NCBI RefSeq assembly: GCF_947495845.1
Contig: NZ_CANMAO010000007.1
Span: 1 to 64,000, forward strand
Length of the DNA stretch: 64,000 nucleotides
Direction of reading: 5' to 3'
Origin: an uncultured Endozoicomonas sp.
Lineage (GTDB): Bacteria; Pseudomonadota; Gammaproteobacteria; Pseudomonadales; Endozoicomonadaceae
Shown here in pieces: positions 36,269-44,585 of this stretch (position 1 is its first letter; every line of letters starts with the position of its first letter). Position numbers and translations under genes: made by a program. The notes beneath the pieces were generated by a model. The model worked only from the letters and a program-made list of their open reading frames with translations, ran no database searches and had not been told where the DNA came from.

Positions 36269-37699
36269 CTAGTGCCTTAACCACAGGAGGGTTTTGAAAA
36301 AAAATGGGCGGAACAAAACAACCTGCATCGATATGAAAATTAAAAGACCAGCGCTGCCAATCGTGAACATTGAAACCAGAGCAGACCATGACTGAGTAAT
36401 TTCACTCCTTCCCCATAACAGGCCTGCGAGCATAACGGTTGAACATAAAAATCCCGGAAACAGGCAAGCGAGTATGGTAAGAGTACGAACCTTGAACTCC
36501 GGGAGAATGAGTCGCAAATGGCAGGCAAAACTGAAGAGAGTGATACCGAGCCATGCCCAGCATGCACCTTCAACACCAAACTGAATACCACCAATAAATA
36601 CGGGTAAAGTCATCAGTGTGTAGAACAGAGCTCGGCTGTTTAAGCCAGGCTTGCCAATAGCCGTCACGCCGGTAGAGAGCAGCTCGGTGAGCAAGCGAAA
36701 TGGGCTGGAGAGACAGAGGATCTGAAAAGGAACGACGACTGAAGTCCATTTGTCCGTCAGCACCAGCGGAATAAAGTCCGGTGCTATTGCACACAAGCCA
36801 AAGTAGACCGGAAATAAAATCAGACCTGCCAGCTGGATGGATTTCTGCAAATACAGCCCCGCGAATCCTCGATCATTTTGCAGCTTGGCAAGGGAGGACA
36901 GACCAATGTGATTCACTAATTCACCGATCTTATCACTGGGCAAGTTGGCCAGATTTCGGGCGACGGAGAAAATACCTAACTCTGTTTTAGACAGCAGTCG
37001 TCCGATACTCAGGTTGCCAAAGATATGAAAAAAATACCGCAGCAGATCATTGGTGGTGGTGATGCCTCCGAACGTGCTCAAAGACGACAGTTGATGAAAG
37101 TTAAGTGTCGGCCAGGCCCAGCAGGGTGAAATTTTGTTAAAGCCAATGGTTAATGCCAATCGCATAAATAAGTGGCCACAAATTAACGACCAGACACCCA
37201 AGCCGGCAGCTGCCATTGCCAGAGTCAAAACACTGGTCATCAGTGTTGCCCAAAACTGAACTTTTTCCCGCTCTTTAAACAGCATTTCGCGACTGGCTGA
37301 AGCGCTGGGCAGGGTATGAAAAATCAGGATCAAAAACTGTAAGGCGGCCACTTGAATAAGGAATGTTACTTGTGGTTCATTGAAAAAAGTGGCAATGACC
37401 GGAGCCGAAAAATAAAAAAGGCAGAAGAAGGTCAAGCCAGATATCAGGTTCAGGGTGAACGCCTGGCGAAGTTTCAGAGGACTCAGGCTTTCAGCCTGAA
37501 TCAGCGTTTTCCCCATGCCCAGATCGCCCATCAGGGCGAATATGCCGATAAACGCCATGGTCATGGCCATTAGGCCATAATCATCTTCCGTGAGCAGTCG
37601 TATCAGAATCAGGGTATTGATCCAGGTGAATGCCTGAGCCAAAAGCCTGAGCACGGCACCTGCTTTTAACCCTTTGATAACGTGGCGACCAGTATCCAT
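36269..37699 (-). CDS. Polysaccharide flippase, MOP/Wzx family (SypK-like)
   Basis: Polytopic membrane protein, 476 aa, with 12-14 predicted TM helices of the polysaccharide biosynthesis transporter family: ILIRLLTEDDYGLMAMTMAF, GDLGMGKTLIQAESLSP, SRLLSKTELGIFSVARNLAN-like region at about 225-245, and PVYFGLCAIAPDFIPLVLTD. It probably flips the lipid-linked repeat unit for the downstream Wzy-like polymerase. Stop TAG at 36269-36271. It follows the glycosyltransferase gene by 5 bp. Confidence 0.9.
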   Translation of the reverse strand: MDTGRHVIKGLKAGAVLRLLAQAFTWINTLILIRLLTEDDYGLMAMTMAFIGIFALMGDLGMGKTLIQAESLSPLKLRQAFTLNLISGLTFFCLFYFSAPVIATFFNEPQVTFLIQVAALQFLILIFHTLPSASASREMLFKEREKVQFWATLMTSVLTLAMAAAGLGVWSLICGHLFMRLALTIGFNKISPCWAWPTLNFHQLSSLSTFGGITTTNDLLRYFFHIFGNLSIGRLLSKTELGIFSVARNLANLPSDKIGELVNHIGLSSLAKLQNDRGFAGLYLQKSIQLAGLILFPVYFGLCAIAPDFIPLVLTDKWTSVVVPFQILCLSSPFRLLTELLSTGVTAIGKPGLNSRALFYTLMTLPVFIGGIQFGVEGACWAWLGITLFSFACHLRLILPEFKVRTLTILACLFPGFLCSTVMLAGLLWGRSEITQSWSALVSMFTIGSAGLLIFISMQVVLFRPFFFKTLLWLRH

Positions 37700-37704
37700 A
37701 AAAC

Positions 37705-38820
37705 CTAACCGTGGGTGGATGACGTGGGAGGAAGCGTGTTGTCCTGTTGGTGATTGACCGAATTTTTGAGTGTTTGCTTAGAAAAAAGTTCCGGTACCGG
37801 CTGTCCCTTTATGTCGATGGCCTGCCGGTAGACCGACAGAATACCCGGTACAATGGTGCGTGAAGAATACTCTCGGGAAATCGTATCTCTGCACGATTGA
37901 CCCAGTTGCAGTTTCACCACCTCAGGCAGCGACATCCAGAACTGCACAAGACTGCTCATGGCCATTAAATCGCCAGGTGGTGTTGTCCAACCGTTGTAAC
38001 CTTGAGTAATCAGCTCTGGCAGCCCACCCAATGGAAAACTGATGACTGGAATGCCGTTGGCCATGGCTTCCAGTGCCACCATGGGTAGCCCTTCTTCCCG
38101 GGAGGTGATGCAAAGCAAACCGATATCCCGCCAATGGGTATTCATGGAAGTCACCTGTCCCATAAACGCAACATTGCTGACTTCCTGCTCTTTCAGCTTG
38201 GAGGCCATAGGGCCGGAACCATACATATGAAAGGAGAGCATTGGTTGATGCTTGGCCAGTTGCAGAAAAAGATCCGGTCCTTTTTCGTGACTCAGTCGAC
38301 CCACAAAGGCAACAGCCTGTCCCGAGTGGAGCTGTTTTTCCGGAATTTGAATAAAGTTACTGAGCTTAATCGGACGATGAATCCACCGGCGAGCCATTTC
38401 TTTATTCACAATAATATTTTGAGAAAGCACTGAAGACAGTTCATCCAGCAGGGTATAAAGCCGAACTCTTCCGGTGCCCCGGTCACCATTATGAAACGTT
38501 GAGACAACGGGGATTCTATTGATTAGACCTACTACCCTGCCAAGGGTGTTTGCTTTGTAGCCGTGGGTATGGAGAACCAGAGGGCGGGTGTCTTTTATGG
38601 CCTTGTTCAGTTCGCGGAGTGTGCCATTGAGATATCTAACCTTCACGCCGGCGTCATTGAGTTCTACTTCAAGGGGGTGGAGTACTGAATATCGCCGGTA
38701 AAACCAGGCTTCTATGAGCCAGCGATTGCGTTTAAGTGCGCTGGCCAGCTGAAAAACATGACTCTCAATCCCACCGGGTTGCCGTGAGTCCAGAAGCAGA
38801 ACGATTGGCTGATCAACCAT
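37705..38820 (-). CDS. Family 4 glycosyltransferase (SypJ-like position)
   Basis: 371-aa GT-B enzyme: LLLDSRQPGGIESHVFQLAS at the N-terminus, PLVLHTHGYKANTLG, then AFVGRLSHEKGPDLFLQLA, MYGSGPMASKLKEQ, GLLCITSREEGLPMVALEAM and ANGIPVISFPLGGLPELI in the donor domain. The start overlaps the end of the EAL/GGDEF gene by 8 bp. A Gln/Asn/Thr-rich tail of about 25 residues follows the fold. Confidence 0.92.
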   Translation of the reverse strand: MVDQPIVLLLDSRQPGGIESHVFQLASALKRNRWLIEAWFYRRYSVLHPLEVELNDAGVKVRYLNGTLRELNKAIKDTRPLVLHTHGYKANTLGRVVGLINRIPVVSTFHNGDRGTGRVRLYTLLDELSSVLSQNIIVNKEMARRWIHRPIKLSNFIQIPEKQLHSGQAVAFVGRLSHEKGPDLFLQLAKHQPMLSFHMYGSGPMASKLKEQEVSNVAFMGQVTSMNTHWRDIGLLCITSREEGLPMVALEAMANGIPVISFPLGGLPELITQGYNGWTTPPGDLMAMSSLVQFWMSLPEVVKLQLGQSCRDTISREYSSRTIVPGILSVYRQAIDIKGQPVPELFSKQTLKNSVNHQQDNTLPPTSSTHG

Positions 38821-40909
38821 TGGCTCTCCCGGGTATCCTTGGCAATACGTCGAGGTTAGTTAAGTGCTCGATGAAAGCGTCTGCAGGCAGTGGTTTGCCG
38901 TAGTAATAACCCTGTCCTTCCTGACAGCCTTTTTCTTTCAGGCACAGTTCCTGTTCCAGAGTCTCAACACCCTCCGCCAGTACGACCATGCCAAAGCTTT
39001 TGCCTATCTGGATAATGGCATCAACAATGGCGTCGTTTTCTTTATGTTCTGGCAACCCCTCAATAAAGGACTTATCAATTTTCACTTTATCGAAGGGGAA
39101 TTGTTTCAAATACCCCAGAGAAGAATAACCAGTGCCGAAGTCATCCAGTGTCAGGGTGATACCTAAACTCTTTAACTGGTTCAATTGCAGTTTGGCGATC
39201 TCAACATCTTCCATGATGAAGGTTTCGGTGACTTCCAGCTCCAGGGCATCCGGGGAAAACTGGTACTTGTTCAGAAGATAAATCACCCGGTCAACGATAT
39301 CGGGATCTTGAAGCTGGACGGCGGAAAGGTTGATGGCCATTCGCAACCCATGGTAGCCACTGTTTTGCCATTGCTTTAATTGCTGGCAGGCCGTTTCCAG
39401 TACCCAGTTGCCAATGGGAATGATATCCATGCTTTGCTCGGCCATGGGGATAAAAAGGTCAGGCGAGATTAAACCTCTGTCAGGATGATGCCAGCGAATC
39501 AATGTTTCGACACCGACCAACTCACCATTCTCACAGCTGAACTGTGGTTGATACACCAGACTGAGTTCCTGCTTCTCAAGTGCCTGATGCAGATCCATTT
39601 CCAGCCGTTTGCGTTGGCGGATGTCACTGTCGATGGTGGCTATATAAAATTGGTAACGGTTGCGGTTACGGGACTTCGCCATGATCATGGCAAACTCGGC
39701 CTGCTGCAGCAGTTTATCCACATTATCCCCATCATTAGGAAACAGAGTGATACCTGCTGTGGCAGTGACGGTGAGAAATTCGTCATTAATTACAAACGGT
39801 TTTTCAAATTCCTGCAGCAGGGACTGAGTCAGTTCGGCCGCTTCATAGGGCTGGCCCACATTTGTCAGGATAATGGCAAACTGATCTTCTCCCAGCCGAC
39901 CCAGATAGGTTGAGTTATTGACATGGTTTCTTAAGCGATCGGAAAGTTTTACCAGTACATGTTCTGCCGCATTAAAGTTCAACTGAATATTCAGGGATTT
40001 GAAATCGTCCAGACCCAGGCAGATCACCGCCATGCTATCGTTGCTATTCGCTTTTTTAATGAGCCGGTTCAGATGCTTTTGCAAAGAACGTCGATTGGGC
40101 AGTCGGGTCAGGTAATCGTATTGGGAAAGGCGCATAATGCGCTCTTCTGCTTTCTGTCGCAGGCTGTAATGTTTATCGATGGAATGTAATAACTTATTGG
40201 CGGTGGCCACCCAGAGGCCGAGTTCATTTTTTTCATGTCCTTTCGGGATGGGTAATTGTGCCTTACCGGGGTGTTCAGGGTTGATGCCTGTGAGGTGAAA
40301 AATAAGCCGGTTCAATGGCTTGGTCAGTAAGGTGGAATAAATGAAAAATAATACCAGCGCCATGGTAATCGCGCGGACCAAACCCACCAGAACGATAGTG
40401 ACCGAGCGTTGAACAAACGACTTTCCTTCATAAGCCGTATCAAAATGAAGTATCACTTCACCTGAGGCGGACGGGGCATGTGAGTCCGCACTCATTGAGT
40501 GTCGAAACGTTCTTATAGGGGTGAAAATAGCATCGGTCAGCAGGCGATAGCGGGAATGGGATAACGGTCTTTCCGTTCTGGCCAGCAGTGATTGATCTTC
40601 AAGCCTTATGGCGGCAGCCCGAACGGATGATACTTCCATCACGCCGTTCAAGATTTCCTGAGCCATCTTATTATCAAAGCGCGACAACGCCTTATGAGCA
40701 GGCTCATGGATCATGGCCAGAATTTCCTGACCTCTTTTATCAATGGCGATACTGGTCTGGCGGGCTTCAATAAATACTTGAACAAGGCTGAGGAGCACGC
40801 CAAGAAGACAGGCACAAAGCAAAACCACTTTCAGCAGTTGGTGGGAAAGCTGCGATTGACCGGGAGTGCCTTCTTTCGTATCCATAAGGTGAAATGATCT
40901 TTCCGCCAT
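38813..40909 (-). CDS. Membrane c-di-GMP phosphodiesterase with degenerate GGDEF and intact EAL domain
   Basis: 698 aa. TM helices at about 26-47 and 170-195 flank a periplasmic sensor domain; a HAMP-like linker follows. The GGDEF domain (about 265-425) keeps YDYLTRLPNRR, but the active-site loop reads RLGEDQFAI, without the GGDEF/GGEEF signature, so cyclase activity is unlikely. The EAL domain (about 440-690) has GVETLIRWHHPDRG, MAINLSAVQL, EVTETF, DDFGTGYSSLGYL, KIDKSFIEGL and LAEGVET, so catalytic residues look complete. As first gene of the EPS operon, overlapping the glycosyltransferase gene, it probably links polysaccharide output to c-di-GMP. Confidence 0.92.
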   Translation of the reverse strand: MAERSFHLMDTKEGTPGQSQLSHQLLKVVLLCACLLGVLLSLVQVFIEARQTSIAIDKRGQEILAMIHEPAHKALSRFDNKMAQEILNGVMEVSSVRAAAIRLEDQSLLARTERPLSHSRYRLLTDAIFTPIRTFRHSMSADSHAPSASGEVILHFDTAYEGKSFVQRSVTIVLVGLVRAITMALVLFFIYSTLLTKPLNRLIFHLTGINPEHPGKAQLPIPKGHEKNELGLWVATANKLLHSIDKHYSLRQKAEERIMRLSQYDYLTRLPNRRSLQKHLNRLIKKANSNDSMAVICLGLDDFKSLNIQLNFNAAEHVLVKLSDRLRNHVNNSTYLGRLGEDQFAIILTNVGQPYEAAELTQSLLQEFEKPFVINDEFLTVTATAGITLFPNDGDNVDKLLQQAEFAMIMAKSRNRNRYQFYIATIDSDIRQRKRLEMDLHQALEKQELSLVYQPQFSCENGELVGVETLIRWHHPDRGLISPDLFIPMAEQSMDIIPIGNWVLETACQQLKQWQNSGYHGLRMAINLSAVQLQDPDIVDRVIYLLNKYQFSPDALELEVTETFIMEDVEIAKLQLNQLKSLGITLTLDDFGTGYSSLGYLKQFPFDKVKIDKSFIEGLPEHKENDAIVDAIIQIGKSFGMVVLAEGVETLEQELCLKEKGCQEGQGYYYGKPLPADAFIEHLTNLDVLPRIPGRANG

Positions 40910-41153
40910 TTATTCAGAAATACTTGGGCACGTCATGAGGTCTGAATAAGTTTTATCTTAACTTCTTAAATGTCTTGTTAATTAACTATAGGTTTTGTTT
41001 TTAATAAATTGTTGATTGTTTTATTGGTTGGATAAATATAATTCTTTCCGTCATTTTTTTTTTGATTACCATTTTTTGAATTTTGATTGGCTAGTCTGAT
41101 TTTATGTGGAGATTGTTTTAATTGGATGTTTATGGATATTGAGGTAATGATTG
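40910..41153. other. Divergent promoter region of the two EPS arms
   Basis: 244 bp of very AT-rich sequence between the EAL/GGDEF gene (minus) and the STAS gene (plus). TTGATT followed by TATAAT at 41036-41041 is a plus-strand candidate with a long (19-bp) spacer. I see no TGGCAC-N5-TTGC sigma54 element, although syp promoters in V. fischeri depend on sigma54. Confidence 0.4.
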
Positions 41154-41486
41154 ATGGATTACTCGACTTATCAATCGAATGATTGTCATGTGGTTGAATT
41201 ACATGATGATTTTGATTCAGGAACGGTGAATGATATTAAAGGGTATTTTGAAGGTTTGATTGAGGATGGCGCCGGTGATGTGCTTATTGATATGAGTGAA
41301 ATGGGTGAGATTGATTCCTCTGGAGTGGGTGCGTTAGTTTTTCTTTATAAGCGACTGAGAATGAATAGTCGGAATCTTGGTTTGCTTGGCGTTAATGGTC
41401 AGGCTGACGAATTATTGACAATGCTCAGGATCAGTCAAGCGATCAAGCAATATGAAAGTATTGAAGAATATCTTGGGAAGCATTAA
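41154..41486 (+). CDS. STAS-domain protein, anti-sigma factor antagonist type (SypA-like)
   Basis: 110 aa from ATG 41154 (GAGG nine bases upstream); a TTG one codon earlier is also open. A single STAS domain: VVELHDDFDSGTVNDIKG, GDVLIDMSEMGEIDSSGVGA, LVFLYKRLRMNSRNLGLLGV. The serine in DSSG is the usual phosphorylation site of SpoIIAA-type antagonists. In V. fischeri SypA, the first gene of the syp locus, such a protein switches biofilm formation and is controlled by the kinase/phosphatase SypE. No SypE-like gene is in this window. The end lies in a fourfold 14-bp repeat. Confidence 0.9.
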   Translation: MDYSTYQSNDCHVVELHDDFDSGTVNDIKGYFEGLIEDGAGDVLIDMSEMGEIDSSGVGALVFLYKRLRMNSRNLGLLGVNGQADELLTMLRISQAIKQYESIEEYLGKH

Positions 41487-41528
41487 TTGGGAAGGATTAA
41501 TTGGGAAAGATTAATTGGGAAAGATTAA
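41473..41528 (+). repeat. Four tandem 14-bp units at the end of the STAS gene
   Basis: TTGGGAAGCATTAA, TTGGGAAGGATTAA, TTGGGAAAGATTAA, TTGGGAAAGATTAA at 41473-41528. The first unit ends exactly with the STAS stop TAA (41484-41486). The fourth begins with the TTG that opens the next gene's frame. Confidence 0.97.
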
Positions 41529-42051
41529 TAAAGTTGATGATTTTTACACTTTCTTTAAAAGAAGTATAAAAATACTTTTTTTCTTAAGTGTGCCTATGTT
41601 CTCTGCGTGCACGATGTTGTGGCCGTCAGTTTCTGAAAGAGAGTACAGCTTGTCAGTCAAGCCAGAAATGGTTGGAGAGCGTCTCCACCAGAATGAGTTG
41701 TTGACGTTATTGGCTCTTAGTAAAGATCGGTATCAGGAGTTAGTCAGAGTGGGAGGGCAATATTGCCTTCCAGCCCGGATGAACCACATTCAGGAGGAGT
41801 ACCAGCAAATAAACCTGACGATGGATACACGTTTGTTAAAGGAAGCTGAAAAGAGACTTGAGCAGACATTTATATTGTTGAATGACATTCGGCAACGACT
41901 TGAAAGACAGGCTGAAACTACGGGCTGTCCTCTTCAATACCTGATTTTGGAAAACACCAGACAGAATACGAAAGGTAAGGAAGATTCTGTTCTGGGACTA
42001 GGCGGTTGGGCGCAACCGAAGAGTTTACCGTTATTACTTCGGAGTCGGTAA
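41515..42051 (+). CDS. Putative lipoprotein between STAS and SLBB genes, unknown function
   Basis: Up to 178 aa. The hydrophobic segment IKILFFLSVPMFSAC fits a lipoprotein signal with Cys near residue 32; the remainder is mostly helical (about 80-150, coiled-coil-like, RLLKEAEKRLEQTFILLNDI). Start is uncertain: TTG 41515 lies in the 14-bp repeat; no ATG precedes the hydrophobic segment. I recognise no family. It occupies the sypB place, but SypB is OmpA-like and no OmpA motif is seen here. The stop overlaps the SLBB start (TAATG). Confidence 0.65.
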   Translation: MGKINKVDDFYTFFKRSIKILFFLSVPMFSACTMLWPSVSEREYSLSVKPEMVGERLHQNELLTLLALSKDRYQELVRVGGQYCLPARMNHIQEEYQQINLTMDTRLLKEAEKRLEQTFILLNDIRQRLERQAETTGCPLQYLILENTRQNTKGKEDSVLGLGGWAQPKSLPLLLRSR

Positions 42052-44585
42052 TGAAAATGCTTTGCGAAAATAAAGGGAGCTTTAAGGCCTTAGAGTATGG
42101 CTTAAGGGTTCTTTTGCTGTGTGTTTTCTTTTCTCCACCGATGTTGGCCAGTGAAGTGATAAAGGTTGTGAAGATTGTAGTGATGGGGGATATTGACTCC
42201 CCTGGAGAATACAGCATTTCATTAGGCGATACAGTTGACCTGCTTGGTAGTGAGTACGGACTGTTTAATGACAGCGTCTTTGATGCGCATTACGAGGTCA
42301 TTCGTAACGGTGTCAATATAGGTTATCAGGAGGCTCCACAAAGAAGTCTTGTTCTGCAGGACAATGACGTTGTGATTATCTCTTTGAAAAAGGCGGCCGT
42401 GATTGTTGAATCCACAGAGAAAGAAAGCCTTACTATACCTGAGCCTGACTCTGAACAGGCTGATCTTTCAGAAGCCGCAATTACTCCCATTAATAAACTG
42501 AACCTTCCCAATGATACTCTGGAAACGAACAACAAGCTCAACACCTATCTATTGCAGGCTGGTGACATCCTATTTATTGAACTGCCAGGAGAAGAAGGGT
42601 TTAACAAGGATTTTCTTATTGATCGTGACGGCACTGTGCAATTGCCGGAAATCGGTCAGTTGAAAGTCGCAGGCATGAAACTCCATCAGGCAGAGATATT
42701 GATTGCTCAGCAGATGTCCGAAATGTTTTTGGGGCTCGACAAACTCTCCATTATGTTAAGAGAAAAGCGGTTGCTAATTACCGTGTTAGGCTTTGTCGAT
42801 AACCCCGGAGAGGTTGAGTTGTCCAGTAATGACAATATTCAAACAGCAATTAATAAAGCCGGAGGGTTTGTCGATGGTGCTCAGCTGGATAAATTGCAGC
42901 TCAGAAGAGGTGAAGAAATAACCACTTTTAACTTTAAGCGTTATCTGGATACCGGCGACGAGAAAGTTATTCCAGAACTCATGTCATTGGATGAAATCTT
43001 TGTGCCATCATCTCCCGGGCTAAGTAATGTGCATGGCGAACCCCGAGACTCAGGTGTGGACTCCGTATCGGATCGATCGGTCATTAAAGTGTTCGGTGAG
43101 GTGCTCACGCCGGTAAGTTTCCCTTTCCATGAAGGGGTTAATGTGATGGATGCTATTTTAAGGGGCGGCGGTGTTAGTCGTTATGCCAATGTTGAGCGGA
43201 TTCGTGTTCTTTCCGGTTCTAAGCCGAAGATGTTTAATCTGAAAAAGTTTCTGGACAGTGGTTTGAAAGAGGACCTTCCCGACTTATTGCCTGGTTCTAC
43301 CATTTATGTGCCTATTCAGTTGGACACCATATCTGCCGGTGCCCGAACTGTGTATGTCATGGGGCAGGTGCAAAACCCTGGTGCTTTTGAAGCGGTAGAA
43401 GGTGTTGGTTTTCTGGATGTGATTGCTGATGCTGGTGGCCCTAATCGTTATGCAGATATCAGTTCGGTTCGAGTTCTTCGTCAAAACGGAGAGGTAGAGC
43501 TCTTCGATTTGCTGTCTTTCACGGAAGGGCATAGCAGCGATCTCCCGACTATTGAGGCAGGTGATGCTGTTTTTTTTCCGGAAAAGAATCCGGATGATGA
43601 GGCAAAAACCTGGTTTAAAACGCCCACTGATAAAACGGTGAAAATTCTGGGTGCTGTGAGAAACCCAGGACGTTTTGATTGGTCTGAGACGGTTGATTTT
43701 ATTGATTACATCAGTAATGCCGGTGGCCCCACCAAAAGTGCTGATCTTGCTCATGTGAAGGTTATTGTGCAAAGCGATGGCCAGCGCTCAGTCACTGAAT
43801 TCGATTTACAGTCATTTATGGAATCCGGTGGCAGCTGGGATGAGTTGCCCGAACTGGCAGGTGGGACGACGCTTGTGATCCCGGAACTTCCGGAGTCACC
43901 CGTTGATAACAACGCTAACTGGGTAAAACTTCCTAAAGAAAACTCTATCTATATTATGGGTGCTGTCATTCAGCCGGGGCGATACGCATTTAATAAAGAT
44001 CTTGGGTTTCTGGATATCCTCTCTGCAGCGGAAGGCCCCAACAGGGAGGCTGATTTAAGTCGTCTCAGGGTTATTCACCGAAATGAAGGCTCGCCTAGAG
44101 TGAGCAAAGTGAACTTACTGACCTTTTTTGAAACCGGTGATGAAAGCCTGCTGCCGAAAGTAAAGTCTGGAGATACCATTTTCGTTGCATCCAGATCTCG
44201 AAAGTGGACGGAGCAGGAGCCGGAAGATACCGTCAGAATTATGGGCGCAGTGGCGACTTCCGGACGCTATGAATTCACCACGAATATGACCATTCTCGAC
44301 TTACTGGCGGAAGCGGGAGGGCCAAATGAAACCGCTTATATCGAAAAAATTCTGATAGTAAATAATTCCTGTTGTGAAGAGAGTCGTGCCAGCACATTTG
44401 ATCTGGTGGATTTTATGAAAGATCCGGATGGAGAAAGTCTGCCAGTGCTAAGAGCTGGAGATACAATCTTTGTTCCAGAGGTATCCCAGTCTAACTGGCG
44501 TAGTTTTAATAGTCTGGTGACCGATACCGGAGGGATACTAAACGTGCTGTTATTGCTAACCAACCTGGGGTGGTTTTCACCATGA
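42051..44585 (+). CDS. Polysaccharide export protein with multiple SLBB domains (SypC/Wza-like)
   Basis: 844 aa from ATG 42051, preceded by GGAG and overlapping the previous stop. Signal peptide to about 33, an SLBB-like region at about 37-112, an acidic linker, the Poly_export (PES) domain at about 165-240 (YLLQAGDILFIELPGEEGF, DRDGTVQLPEIGQLKVAG), then six SLBB units from about 241 to 820, most with a G-x-V-x-x-P-G start such as VMGQVQNPGAFEAVEGVGFL and ILGAVRNPGRFDWSETVDFI. The C-terminal segment ILNVLLLLTNLGWF is hydrophobic. Wza is about 380 aa with fewer SLBB units, so this is a long periplasm-spanning form. Confidence 0.92.
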   Translation: MKMLCENKGSFKALEYGLRVLLLCVFFSPPMLASEVIKVVKIVVMGDIDSPGEYSISLGDTVDLLGSEYGLFNDSVFDAHYEVIRNGVNIGYQEAPQRSLVLQDNDVVIISLKKAAVIVESTEKESLTIPEPDSEQADLSEAAITPINKLNLPNDTLETNNKLNTYLLQAGDILFIELPGEEGFNKDFLIDRDGTVQLPEIGQLKVAGMKLHQAEILIAQQMSEMFLGLDKLSIMLREKRLLITVLGFVDNPGEVELSSNDNIQTAINKAGGFVDGAQLDKLQLRRGEEITTFNFKRYLDTGDEKVIPELMSLDEIFVPSSPGLSNVHGEPRDSGVDSVSDRSVIKVFGEVLTPVSFPFHEGVNVMDAILRGGGVSRYANVERIRVLSGSKPKMFNLKKFLDSGLKEDLPDLLPGSTIYVPIQLDTISAGARTVYVMGQVQNPGAFEAVEGVGFLDVIADAGGPNRYADISSVRVLRQNGEVELFDLLSFTEGHSSDLPTIEAGDAVFFPEKNPDDEAKTWFKTPTDKTVKILGAVRNPGRFDWSETVDFIDYISNAGGPTKSADLAHVKVIVQSDGQRSVTEFDLQSFMESGGSWDELPELAGGTTLVIPELPESPVDNNANWVKLPKENSIYIMGAVIQPGRYAFNKDLGFLDILSAAEGPNREADLSRLRVIHRNEGSPRVSKVNLLTFFETGDESLLPKVKSGDTIFVASRSRKWTEQEPEDTVRIMGAVATSGRYEFTTNMTILDLLAEAGGPNETAYIEKILIVNNSCCEESRASTFDLVDFMKDPDGESLPVLRAGDTIFVPEVSQSNWRSFNSLVTDTGGILNVLLLLTNLGWFSP

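Noticed and set aside
27615-40909. Exosortase/PEP-CTERM (XrtA) type EPS locus
   Set aside because: Some glycosyltransferases and the Wzz-type protein resemble XrtA-locus members, but there is no exosortase or PEP-CTERM protein, and gene order fits syp better.
40910-41153. Sigma54 promoter before the STAS gene, as known for syp operons
   Set aside because: I searched both strands by eye for TGGCAC-N5-TTGC and found none in this region.
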